From: Azolla pinnata
Lineage: Eukaryota > Streptophyta > Polypodiopsida > Salviniales > Salviniaceae
Direction: 5' to 3'
Assembly: GCA_037176905.1 (NCBI GenBank)
Contig: JBBBWG010031086.1
Span: forward strand, 58,242-122,241
DNA: 64,000 nucleotides
Shown here: one piece after another, positions 33,301-42,835 of the stretch
Layout of the letters: every line of letters starts with the position of its first letter
Numbering within the stretch: position 1 is the stretch's first letter
Position numbers and translations under genes: made by a program
The notes under the pieces: generated by a model
The model's input: only the letters and a program-made list of their open reading frames with translations
Told to the model about the DNA's origin: nothing
The model's database searches: none

Positions 33301-34874
33301 ACTAGAGATGCAACAGATTATGGCAGTAATCTTACTGAAATCTTGGCACAGCTACGCATTCATCGGTAGCTGTAAATTGCTAGAGATTCAGCAGATTATG
33401 GCAGTAATCTTACTGAAATCTTGACACAGCTACGCATTCATCGGTAGCTGTAAATTGCTAGAGATGCAACAGATTATGGCAGTAATCTTACTGAAATCTT
33501 GGCACAGCTACGCATTCATCGGTAGCTGTAAATTGCTAGAGATTCAACAGATTATGGCAGTAATATTACTGAAATCTTGGCACAGCTACGCATTCATCGG
33601 TAGCTGTAAATTGCTAGAGATTCAACAGATTATGGCAGTAATATTACTGAAATCTTGGCACAGCATTTGGACAACGAATTCCCGGGATCGAACCTCATTT
33701 TCGTGACGGTGACGGATGACGAGTCGAGGAGGATCGAGCAGCAGCCCGACGATGTGACGAGGGCCGAGATCGTGGAGGTGTTGAGGAAGATGTTCGGGAA
33801 GAGCGTGCCTGAGCCTGAGAGCATTCTAGTGCCGCGGTGGGGTCAAGACCGATTCGCGGGTGGGAGCTACATGAACTGGCCGATCGGAGTCTCGAAGCTC
33901 GACTTCGACCGAATGAAGGCATGTGAATGAACCTCCCCCCCTCTAATCATCCTAACAAAAACCTGCTTGTCAATTTGCAGCTCTTCACGTTCTTGTTCTT
34001 CACTGAATCTTCTTCAGAAATCTTCTTCTGAATGATCTTCTTCTGAATCTTTCTTCTACTGAATCTGCTGAATCTTTGTTCACCTTCTGATGCTTCTACT
34101 GAATCTTCTTCTACTGAATCTTCTTCATTTGGGGGTTTCATGTGCTTCTTTCATTCTAGGCACCGGTGGGTCCTTTGTACTTCACCGGAGAGCACACAAG
34201 TGCACCATTCAATGGCTATGTCCATGGGGCTTACTTGGCTGGTAAGATCAGCTTTTGCTTTAACAAGCCAGACAGATTATATTGGATCAGATACATACAT
34301 CTTCCAGATGCTTTGCTTTGCTTTGTTTTGCTGAATCCTTGCTTGCTTGATTGCTTGCTTCCTTGCTTGCAACAGGTATTGCAACAGCTGAGTCCTTGCT
34401 TGATTGCATCCGACGAGGACGCTGCGACGAAATAACATCAGACGCTGTGCCGTGGGACCGCATGAGCGCAACCAACAATGTCACAAATTGCACTGGAACA
34501 TGTTGTGAAGATGTTGGAAAGGTAAAAAACAGAAGAATTTAACAAGTTTGTCGGTTTTTGCTTCCTGGTGATCTGATCTTTCTTATGCACAGATTTCTTG
34601 CTCCTTTCACTCCTCATTTCGCAAACTGCATTTAGTTAGCATCATAATGCCAAAGCATGTTTGTAGCTCACAAGTTACAGATCCTAGAAGCAAGACATTG
34701 ATTCGTTGAGAGCACGAAAAATATGCATTATATATACCTAATCTAGGGAGCTGCTTCTGATGGATTGATTTGGGTTTTTCCATGTTCTAGGAGCGTGAGT
34801 CGCTTCGGCAGATGTACATCAACACTATCAATGGGCTCCGAAATCATGTTGCAAAGATATGCACTCCTCCATAG
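30378..34874 (+). CDS. Secreted FAD-dependent polyamine oxidase, copy 1
   Basis: Oxidises spermidine/spermine with release of H2O2; the apoplastic maize-type enzyme is the closest family I recognise. Eleven exons: 30378-30570, 30732-30981, 31085-31234, 31365-31426, 31589-31782, 32247-32390, 32762-32911, 33664-33918, 34160-34241, 34376-34521 and 34791-34874, giving 569 residues. A hydrophobic N-terminal signal ([14 protein letters not shown]) is followed by the dinucleotide-binding fold [10 protein letters not shown] (about 56-65) and [11 protein letters not shown]. Substrate and flavin-site stretches are [27 protein letters not shown] (with the family's conserved Lys), [22 protein letters not shown] and [19 protein letters not shown]. 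The C-terminus has an extra Cys-rich tail. Intron 8 begins with GC, not GT. Introns 5 and 7 carry minisatellites. It is a tandem paralogue of the next gene, with every intron phase identical. Confidence 0.93.
31858..32095. repeat. About 65-bp imperfect tandem array, four copies (intron 5 of polyamine oxidase 1)
   Basis: Four diverged units, each with AATCATGGTTGGGTAT-like, TACTGGCTTAAAA-like and GATCTGATCAGTATA-like segments. The array is wholly intronic. Confidence 0.85.
33060..33663. repeat. 78-bp minisatellite, eight copies, ending at a splice acceptor
   Basis: TATGGCAG recurs at 33081, 33160, 33241, 33319, 33397, 33475, 33553 and 33631, a spacing of 78-81 bp. Each unit carries CATTCATCGGTAGCTGTAAA, a CAACAGATTATGGCAG-like stretch and, in most copies, CTTGGCACAG. 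The last CTTGGCACAG is the acceptor of exon 8 at 33663/33664. Because 78 is divisible by 3, the array is also open as a repeating frame, but that frame differs from the coding frame. Confidence 0.95.
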
Positions 34875-35429
34875 CAAATGGAATCAGAGCTAAACCAGAT
34901 CTCCAAATGTAAGAATACAAAGGTTTGCATTCACCAGCTCCATATCATGCATGTGGTAGAATCCCGATTTGCTTTCGCATGGAAGTTGTTTTTTGAAGCA
35001 TCCCTCATGGTCATGGCAGAAGAATCATCTCGATCGAATGCTGCAGCCTAATGCGTGTTTTGCCTCGCATCCGGAAACATTTTTCAGCAGTAATGCATGC
35101 GGAAGCATCGTCGTCTTGCCCTTCGGGATTGCATTTAAAGATTAATGATCGACTCACGCCAAATCGGTTTTCTGATGTTACCCTGGTGGATTGCCCACAA
35201 AAGACGTCTTTCTGAAGTTTTGAATTGCGAAGTTTTGAATCATGTGATTAAGAAAAAAGGCATGAAGTAATTAATAAATACATAGTGAGGGCTCCAACAG
35301 CGATTCATTGATCTCTCGAGTTCTGAACTCTTTAGCTTTTTTTTCGACAAGATGAATCAACAAAGCAAAACAAAGTAATAACAATAATAATGTATGATTC
35401 CGCAAAGTTAGATGCAAAACAGACAAAAA

Positions 35430-35460
<31 letters not shown>

Positions 35461-35532
35461 CACGTGCTTCTTATACATCAGCCATATGTCGAGTCTTAGC
35501 TCAAATCTATTCTCAAATCTGTATACATCTAC

Positions 35533-35622
35533 GTGTGGAATCGGTTCCTCAAATCCATATCCGTGTGGAATCGGCTCCTCAAATCCATATCCGTGTGGAA
35601 TCGGTTCCTCAAATCCATATCG
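35533..35622. repeat. 30-bp tandem array, three copies
   Basis: Starts at 35533, 35563 and 35593, with unit GTGTGGAATCGGTTCCTCAA plus ATCCATATCC. Copies are nearly identical. Confidence 0.95.
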
Positions 35623-36154
35623 TGTACGAAGAGCAGCACGAAATTGGGCGATTTTGGCGCGACGAAACGGTTTGCACATCGGATCGCTTGACAGAAACGA
35701 AGCTTCTGCGATTCATCTGCGCGAATGAGCGCACGAAACCCACTAGCTGAAAGGGTTAGCGAGGAGATCAGCCAGATACAGAAGTGATATTTTCTGGGGG
35801 CCCATTTGCGACGGCAGAGGAGAGCAAGGATCGCATGGAACGTATTCGATTGTTGCGAGAGCCTCGTGGGCGAGCTTTTTTGGGCTGTAACCGATTACAC
35901 GCTCCATTCGTACGCGAGAATGTGATCGATTATGAGAGCATCGCTTTTGTTTTTGTTTGTCCCCATCGATCGATCGAGGCACGAGTGGATAAGTATCGCC
36001 AACGTATGTTGTTGTCTTTGCAGGCCAAATGTCTGATGTTGGGTGGAGCATGTTATCTTCAAGTTGGGATGCTCCAAAAATCCCAAAGGGCAAAGCTCAG
36101 ATCTGTCTGTCTGAAGCTTCACTCGGAGCATGGTGAAAAAATCTGGCTCTTTCG

Positions 36155-36197
<43 letters not shown>

Positions 36198-36619
36198 ATA
36201 AATCTACAGGCTTTTGCGCTTTACCAAACCACTTAAGATCATCTTTTTTCCCAACAACTCAACCACTCATTCATGTCGACTTTCGCTTCTTCTTCTTCTT
36301 CTTCTTCTTCTTCTTGAACTCTGAGTTCTTCTGCTTTGGCGAAACCCTGTCTATATGGCAACTGGGGCCCCAAGAAGCTCCATGCCCAACCCCTCTGAAA
36401 GCAACACCATGTGCTCCGAAGCTTTCCACAATCAAGTCCGCGTTCATTCGATCAACGAGTTGCTAGCGTTCGATCAACACAAGGGGCTCTTTCTCGATCA
36501 TCGGTGTGGGCCGTAATGAAGAGGGGGGGGATAAATTTGGCCACCTTCGCGAACGACAAACAGCCTCCGTTCCGATAAACAAACAAGCAAGACCTTCTTT
36601 TTCCGATCAAGGCGAAAGG

Positions 36620-36626
36620 TATAAAT
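36620..36626 (+). promoter_or_regulatory. Candidate TATA box of polyamine oxidase 2
   Basis: TATAAAT about 150 bp upstream of the ATG at 36769, the same spacing as the candidate TATA box of copy 1. Confidence 0.5.
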
Positions 36627-36709
36627 GAAGCCGAGCGGGCTTGGGCTGGTTGCATCCCGATTCGATCACAGCTTCCGCTCCAGAATACCTCCTCCTCCTC
36701 CTCATCCTC

Positions 36710-36747
36710 AAACCCTAAACCCTAAACCCTAAACCCTAAACCCTAAA
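36710..36747 (-). promoter_or_regulatory. Telomere-like AAACCCT array in the probable 5' UTR of polyamine oxidase 2
   Basis: Five consecutive CCCTAAA units 20-60 bp before the start codon and downstream of the candidate TATA box, so probably transcribed. Telo-boxes (AAACCCTA) in plant promoters and leaders are known binding sites for Myb/telomere-binding factors. Confidence 0.7.
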
Positions 36748-36768
36748 TTCTGAACCCTCGATTCCACG

Positions 36769-37464
36769 ATGTCACGGGTCCTCCTGCTTCTTCTGCCGTT
36801 GCTTTTGCTCACGGTCCAGCTCGCCAGCGCCGGACGAAGCTACCCCAAGAACAACAATCCAAGAGTCATCATCGTGGGAGCCGGCGTGTCAGGTAACAAA
36901 AAAGAAGAAAAAAACAAAACAAAACAACCCTAAACCCTAAACCCTAAACCCTAAAACCCTAAACCAGGACGACGAGGTAGATGCGCTACATCGCATATGG
37001 CGATCTCTTCGTTTCTTTCGATCTTCCATACTGGAACTTGTATCTCTTTGTTTTGTTTTTCATTCTTTGTTTATTTTTTTTCTGTACATTGGACGATTGG
37101 GTACGCACATCTCACTGTTATATCTTTTGTATCTCATGGGCCAATTTTGGGTCTAAGCAGACGTTAATACATATCTTTCTTTCTTTCTTTCACACACACA
37201 CACACACACACACAAAACCTTCAACCTTCAACCCTAAACCCCTAAACCGGGATAATGAGGTAGATGCGTTAAATCGCATATAACAATCTCTTCATTTTGT
37301 CAATCTTCCATATTCAAACTTAAATCTCTTTGTTTTGTTTTCCATTCTTTATTATAATTATTTCTGTACTTTGGATGATTGGGTACACACACATCTCACT
37401 GCTGTATCTTTTGTGTTCCATTAGGCCATTCTTGGGGCCTCAGAAGACGTTAATATATCTTTCT

Positions 37465-37502
<38 letters not shown>

Positions 37503-40500
37503 ATCCACACTGCGTGTAAAAAAAACCTACAGTGAGATCGATTCTCGTGGATAAGGGATCGGGATCCCGAATCGTATGCAAAACAAACGTACGGTGAGAT
37601 CGATCCTCACGAGTTCGAAAATCGCGACATCGGATAGAGAGGATTGTGGTGGAACACGTGGCGAGCTCGCTTGCAGGAATCATGGCGGCGGCGACGTTGT
37701 CCAAGCACGGGATCGACGACTTCCTGATCCTGGAGGCGACGGGGCGCATCGGCGGGCGGCTGCAGGAGCGCCACTTCGAGGGCTACACGGTGGAGATCGG
37801 CGCGAACTGGGTCGAGGGCGTGGGCGGCGACAAGGAGAACCCGATCTGGACGCTCGCCAACGAGTACAACCTCACGCTCTCCTTCACCGACTTCGGCAAC
37901 GTGTCGGCCAACACGTACAGCCAGAAGTGAGTAAAGAGGAGTGAGCGCAGTTTGGCTTCGTCGTCGTCGTTTCGGATTCGGTCTGCAGAAGCCAACGAGT
38001 TCGCTCGCATTTTGGGCTTCTATTGGTTCCACTGTTTCTAGCACATGGGGTCTTCTGGGCTCCAGATGAAGCGACTGCTGTGATCAGTGTTTTACGCTGA
38101 TTGCTCGTCGCGCTTTAGGGTTTTCGAGGGTTTAGGGTTTAGGGTTTAGGGTATTCAAGGGTTTTAGGGTTGAGGGGTTTTCAAGGTTTTAGGATATTTT
38201 CAAGGGTTTAGGATATTTTCAAGGGTTTAGGATATTTTCAAGGGTTTAGGGTTTAGGGTTTTCAAGGGTTTAGGGTTTAGGGTTTTCAAGGGTTTAGGGT
38301 TTAGGGTTTTCNNNNNNNNNNNNNNNNNNNNNNNNNNNNNNNNNNNNNNNNNNNNNNNNNNNNNNNNNNNNNNNNNNNNNNNNNNNNNNNNNNNNNNNNN
38401 NNNNNNNNNNNGTTTAGGGTTTAGGGTTTTCAAGGGTTTAGGGTTTAGGGTTTTCAAGGGTTTAGGGTTTAGGGTTTTCAAGGGTTTACGGTTTATGGTT
38501 TTCAAGGGTTTAGGGTTTAGCGTTTTCAAGGGTTTAGGGTTTTGGTTGAGCTGTTGTTTGTTATGCTGTGTTTGTTTGCAGCGGCACTTACCTCCCGGTT
38601 TCAGAGACGCAGCCGCGCTTTGACCTCGCCGACGCCAGCGCCGACTTCAGCTCCTCCCTCAGCGAGTCGCTCACTGCGCACAAAGACGAGGACATCTCCA
38701 TCTCCACCGCTCAACGCCTCTTCGGCTTGTAAGCCACAAAAACAAAAACAAAAGCATTTGCACACACCTCCCAATTCCCTAATGTTTGACCCCCCCTAAA
38801 CTTCTTTAGGGGGATTTAAACCCCCTCTAAAACCCTAAAACTCCTCTAATGCTCCTTTGACTTTAGGAAAGATTTAACCCTCCCTAAACCCTAACACTCC
38901 TCTAACGAAAAAATAAAACGCTCGCAGCGTCCCGACAACGCCCCTCGACATGGCCATCGATTTCTTCTACTACGACTTCGAGATCGCAGGTGAGCTTCGG
39001 AGCCGATTCGGCGCACCACAATGCTCTGAATTATGGGGTTTGGGAACAAATCTCATGCTTTTGCTTTTTGCTTTTTGCTTTTTTTTGCATTTGCAAGAGC
39101 CACCGCGGGTCACGAGTCTGCGCAACGTGATCCCCAACCCAACGTTCGAGTACTACGGAACCGATGAGTACCTCGTGGCCGACAGCCGCGGCTACGTCCA
39201 CCTCCTCCACGAGCTCGCCAAGGACTTCCTCGAGCACGACAGCAACGGGACCATCACCGACACGAGGCTACAACTCGACAAGGCATGTGCAACGAAGGAA
39301 TCGATCGATTGGGGTTTAGAGGCTTTTAGGGTTTTTAGGGTTTTCAGGGTTGAGTGTTTAAAGGTTTTTAGGGCTTTTAGGGTTGAATGTTTAAAGGTTT
39401 TTAGGGGTTTTAGGGTTGAGTGTTTAAAGGTGTTTAGGGTTTTTAGGGTAAGGGTTTTTAGGGGTTTTAGGGTTGAGTGTTTAAAGGTGTTTAGGGATTT
39501 TAGGGTAAAGGTTTTTAGGGTTTTTAGGGTTTTTAGGGTTTTAGGGTTTTTTAGGGTTTTTAGGGTTTTTAGGGTTTTTAGGGTTTTTAGGGTTTTTAGG
39601 GTTTTTAGGGTTTTTAGGGTTTTTAGGGTTGAGTGTTTAAAGGTGTTTAGGGTTTTTACGGTTTTTAGGGTTGAGTGTTTAAAGGTTTTCCGGGTTTTCC
39701 GGGTTTAGTGTTTAAAGGTTCTTAGGGTTTTTAGGGTTTTCCGGGTTTAGTGTTTAAAGGTTTTTAGGGTTTTTAGGGTTGAGTGTTTAAAGGTTTTTAG
39801 GGTCGAGTGTTTAAAGGTTTTCCGGGTTTAGTGTTTAAAGGTTTTTAGGGTCGAGTGTTTAAAGGTTTTCCGGGTTTAGTGTTTAAAGGTTTTTAGGGTT
39901 TTTAGGGTTGAGTGTTTAAAGGTTTTTAGGGTCGAGTCTTTAAAGGTATTTAGAGTTTTTAGGGTTGAGTGTTTAAAAGTTTTTAGGGTTTTTAGGTTTT
40001 TTAGGGTTGAGCGTCTAAAGGTTTTTAGGGTTTTTAAGGTCGAGTGTTTAAAGGGTTTTCAGGGTTTTTAGGGTTTTTAGGGTTTTGGGGTTGAGATTCA
40101 CGCGCACATATATACGTATGACCTTCATCTCAACCTCGTGCACGAAACCGTTCTGAGCATTCCACTCAACACGTATTTCGCATATGTGTGTCTGTGTTTC
40201 TTCGATCGCTCCCCAGGTGGTGAACAGTATCGAGTACACAAATGAGACGGTCACGCTCACGACCGAGGACGGGTCAACGTACACGTCCAACTTTGTGATC
40301 TTGTCCGTCAGTCTCGGCGTCCTCAAGAGCGATCTCATCACATACAAACCTGATCTGCCGGTGAGCGCAATTTTTTTACTTCGATTATATATATATATAT
40401 ATATATACACGTAGTGGCATCGAATGTAATAAACGTGTTCGTGCAAGCATTCCAACGTAGAAATATTTGGAAAACTTTTGGAAAACGAACACATTTGAAA

Positions 40501-42341
40501 AGGAAAGGACGCGTGCTCCTTTCTCTAATGTTTTTACTTTTTTCTCCTCGATACTCACTCTCTCTCTCTCTCTTATATATATAACATGTGATGACACGCG
40601 ATTCAATCATTATATAATACAAATCATGGTCGCTTTTTTTATAGTTTCGATATATATTTTATATACATATATATATATATATACACGTAGTGGCATAGAA
40701 CGTAATAAACGTGTTCGTGCAAGCATTCAAACATACAAATATTTTGAAAACTTTTGAAAAACGAACACATTTGGAAAGGAAAGGACGCGTGCTCCTTTCG
40801 TTGTTTTCTACTGTTCTTACTTCTTTTCTCTCTTATATAACATGTGATGACACGCGATTCAATCATTGTATAATACAAAAATCATGGTCGCTTTCTCGAC
40901 AATTTCGATCTCTACTTTTACTTCTCCAAACTTGGAAGATGATTTACCCTACACTTTTTGATCGGGACATAGGCGATTGCAAACGCGTATGGTATACGTA
41001 TGGTTAATTCTATGCATACAGATTAGATACACAGACGTACGTACATACGTACATACGCACATACAGACATTATAGACATACCTTTTGGGGCAGTACTGGA
41101 AGATCAAGACCATCTACCAGTTCGACATGTCCATCTACACCAAGATCTTCCTCAAGTTCCCGTACACGTTCTGGCCGACGGGGAACGGCACCACCTTCTT
41201 CCTCTACGCCGACGGCAAGCGCGGCTACTATCCCTTCTGGCAGGTTAGCCGAATACGCTTAAAAGCATTTATCCCCAATCCTAGAGAGGCACTCTAAACT
41301 TGCCTAAAAAGCGTTCCGATCGATACAATTTTTGGGCGATTCCCCGCTGCTGCGTGGATGATGAATGAATCGCTGCCGCGTCGCTGGCTTAACAAAAAGA
41401 AGAAAAGAAAAAGAAAAAAAAACGCATGTCATGTATTGTTTCCGTGGTGTTATCTGAGCTACTAATCCCTATACCACTTCTACGATGCCATCTTCTACGC
41501 TAAACCCGAAACGTAGCATCTGGAGAAGGAGTACCCGGGATCGAACCTCATCTTCGTGACGGTGACCGACGACGAGTCGCGGCGGATCGAGCAGCAGCCC
41601 GAGGAGGTGACGATCGCGGAGATCACGGAAGTGATCCGGAAGATCTTCGGCGACGACAAGCCCGCGCCCGACGCGATCCTCATCCCGAAGTGGAGCCAGG
41701 ATCGGTACACGCGCGGCAGCTACATGAACTGGCCGATCGGCGTCACTGACATCGACTTCGATCTCCTCAAGGTCTGGGGTTGGAATTGTTTCCAAAACCC
41801 TAAACCCTAAACCCTAAAACAGCTTTCTTGCTTGCCATTAATCAATCCTCAGGTTTTTTGTTTGATCAAATCATTCCCCTAATCATCACCACCACCATCA
41901 TCATCATCATCAACATCAACATCATCAAAGGTTGTTTCCTATTTTGCAGGCCCCGGTTGGTCCCTTGTACTTCACCGGGGAGCACACGAGCTCGCCCTTC
42001 AATGGCTATGTCCACGGAGCTTACCTCGCAGGTATTTCCTCCTCCTGCTTGCCCCTCATAGTCACCTGGAACGGGAGCGTTTTCTTTTTTGGATCGAGGA
42101 CTTTTTACACCCGTGATTCACTTTTTTCACCACACACTGCGGCAAAACACACCAAATCAATCAAATGCCGCTCGTTTCTCTCTAGTTTTCTTCTTCCTTT
42201 TCTTTTTCTTATTCGCGAAACAGCATTGATCGACTTGACGCTAAAGAATGCCAATCGACACTCTCGATTAAACTGTACTCTTCTTTTACTCATGGCATCT
42301 AACAAAGAAGGAAAAGAAAAGCAACTCTTTTTTGCTTGCAC

Positions 42342-42375
<34 letters not shown>

Positions 42376-42835
42376 GCTCTGGAACAGGAATTGCGACAGC
42401 CGAAACGTTGATCGACTGCATCGAACAAGGCAAATGCCATGAGGTCACATCTGACGACTTGCCGTGGGAAGATGACGATGGCAGTGCAAATGCCAGCTAC
42501 ACAGGAGGCTGCAAAGGAGCATGTTGCCATGAGGTCCAAAAGGTAAAAGAGAAAGACAACAAATGGGAGCTTGTTTCCTCAAGCACGGTTTCCATGTTTT
42601 TCCATTTGATCCCTTTCCTTAAAGTATCTTGTCTTTAGTTATAATTTTAGCAGCAACTATTCCGAGTCGAGAGGCGTACAGTGTGTTGATACACCCAAAA
42701 CACAAAACCAATAACAGTTAAATATAAATTTCTTACTTTTGGCTGCAGGCACGTGACTCCGTTCGACGAGTCTATGCCAATGCGGTCAATGTCCTCCAGA
42801 GAAATGTGGCCAACAAGTGCAACCTTGCCAAGTAA
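36769..42835 (+). CDS. Secreted FAD-dependent polyamine oxidase, copy 2
   Basis: Tandem paralogue of the preceding gene. Eleven exons: 36769-36892, 37677-37926, 38582-38728, 38928-38989, 39098-39282, 40217-40360, 41094-41243, 41517-41771, 41950-42031, 42388-42542 and 42749-42835, giving 546 residues. A classical signal peptide ([14 protein letters not shown], then LASA|G) is followed by [10 protein letters not shown] (33-42), [60 protein letters not shown] and [19 protein letters not shown]. The tail has a [10 protein letters not shown] motif. Coding exons are clearly more GC-rich than copy 1. Intron 5 starts with GC. Introns 1, 2, 5 and 6 are expanded by telomere-like arrays or duplications, and intron 2 contains an assembly gap. 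Likely apoplastic and H2O2-producing, from the signal peptide and family. Confidence 0.93.
36926..37498. repeat. About 280-bp tandem duplication headed by telomere-like repeats (intron 1 of copy 2)
   Basis: Two copies (about 36926-37216 and 37221-37498). Each starts with CCCTAAA-type repeats, then GAGGTAGATGCG, CTCTTTGTTTTGTTTT, a TTGGGTACxCACATCTCACTG-like stretch and ACGTTAATA, and ends in a (CTTT)n(CA)n tract. The copies are diverged by point changes and small indels. Confidence 0.9.
38110..38545 (+). repeat. Interstitial telomere-like array in intron 2 of copy 2
   Basis: A 24-bp unit of two TTTAGGG repeats plus TTTTCAAGG is reiterated on both sides of the N gap, and more degenerate units with GGATATTTTCAAGGG lie at the left end. 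The array is intronic and transcribed in the G-rich sense. Confidence 0.95.
38312..38411. other. Assembly gap (100 N)
   Basis: Exactly 100 N, the usual placeholder for a gap of unknown size, in the middle of the telomere-like array. The true array length is therefore unknown. Confidence 0.98.
39312..40095 (+). repeat. TTTTTAGGG / GAGTGTTTAAAGG minisatellite filling intron 5 of copy 2
   Basis: About 780 bp of GGTTTTTAGGG 9-bp units interspersed with TTGAGTGTTTAAAGG and GTTTTCCGGGTTTAGTG variants. The TTTTTAGGG core is one or two T longer than the telomeric heptamer. It occupies most of the intron between exons 5 and 6. Confidence 0.95.
40387..40911. repeat. About 260-bp tandem duplication in intron 6 of copy 2
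   Basis: Copies at about 40387-40651 and 40668-40911, sharing TATATACACGTAGTGGCAT, AATAAACGTGTTCGTGCAAG, GGAAAGGACGCGTGCTCCTT and AACATGTGATGACACGCGAT. The second copy has several small deletions. Confidence 0.9.
42336..42377. repeat. GTT microsatellite next to the exon 10 acceptor of copy 2
   Basis: About 12 GTT units immediately upstream of the acceptor at 42387, likely serving as part of the pyrimidine-poor 3' intron end. A similar GTT tract is at 36155-36197. Confidence 0.9.

Larger units (their letters stand above)
34875..36768. other. Intergenic region between the two polyamine oxidase genes
   Basis: No gene recognised. It holds a three-copy 30-bp array, short ACAAA and GTT tracts (35435-35460; 36155-36197), a TTC tract (about 36287-36315) and the promoter and leader of copy 2. 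The 100-150 codon frames here are low-complexity or repeat-derived. Confidence 0.6.

Noticed and set aside
33089-33706. Repeating frame [22 protein letters not shown] as a repeat protein
   Set aside because: It is the in-frame reading of the 78-bp intronic minisatellite and joins the following exon out of frame.
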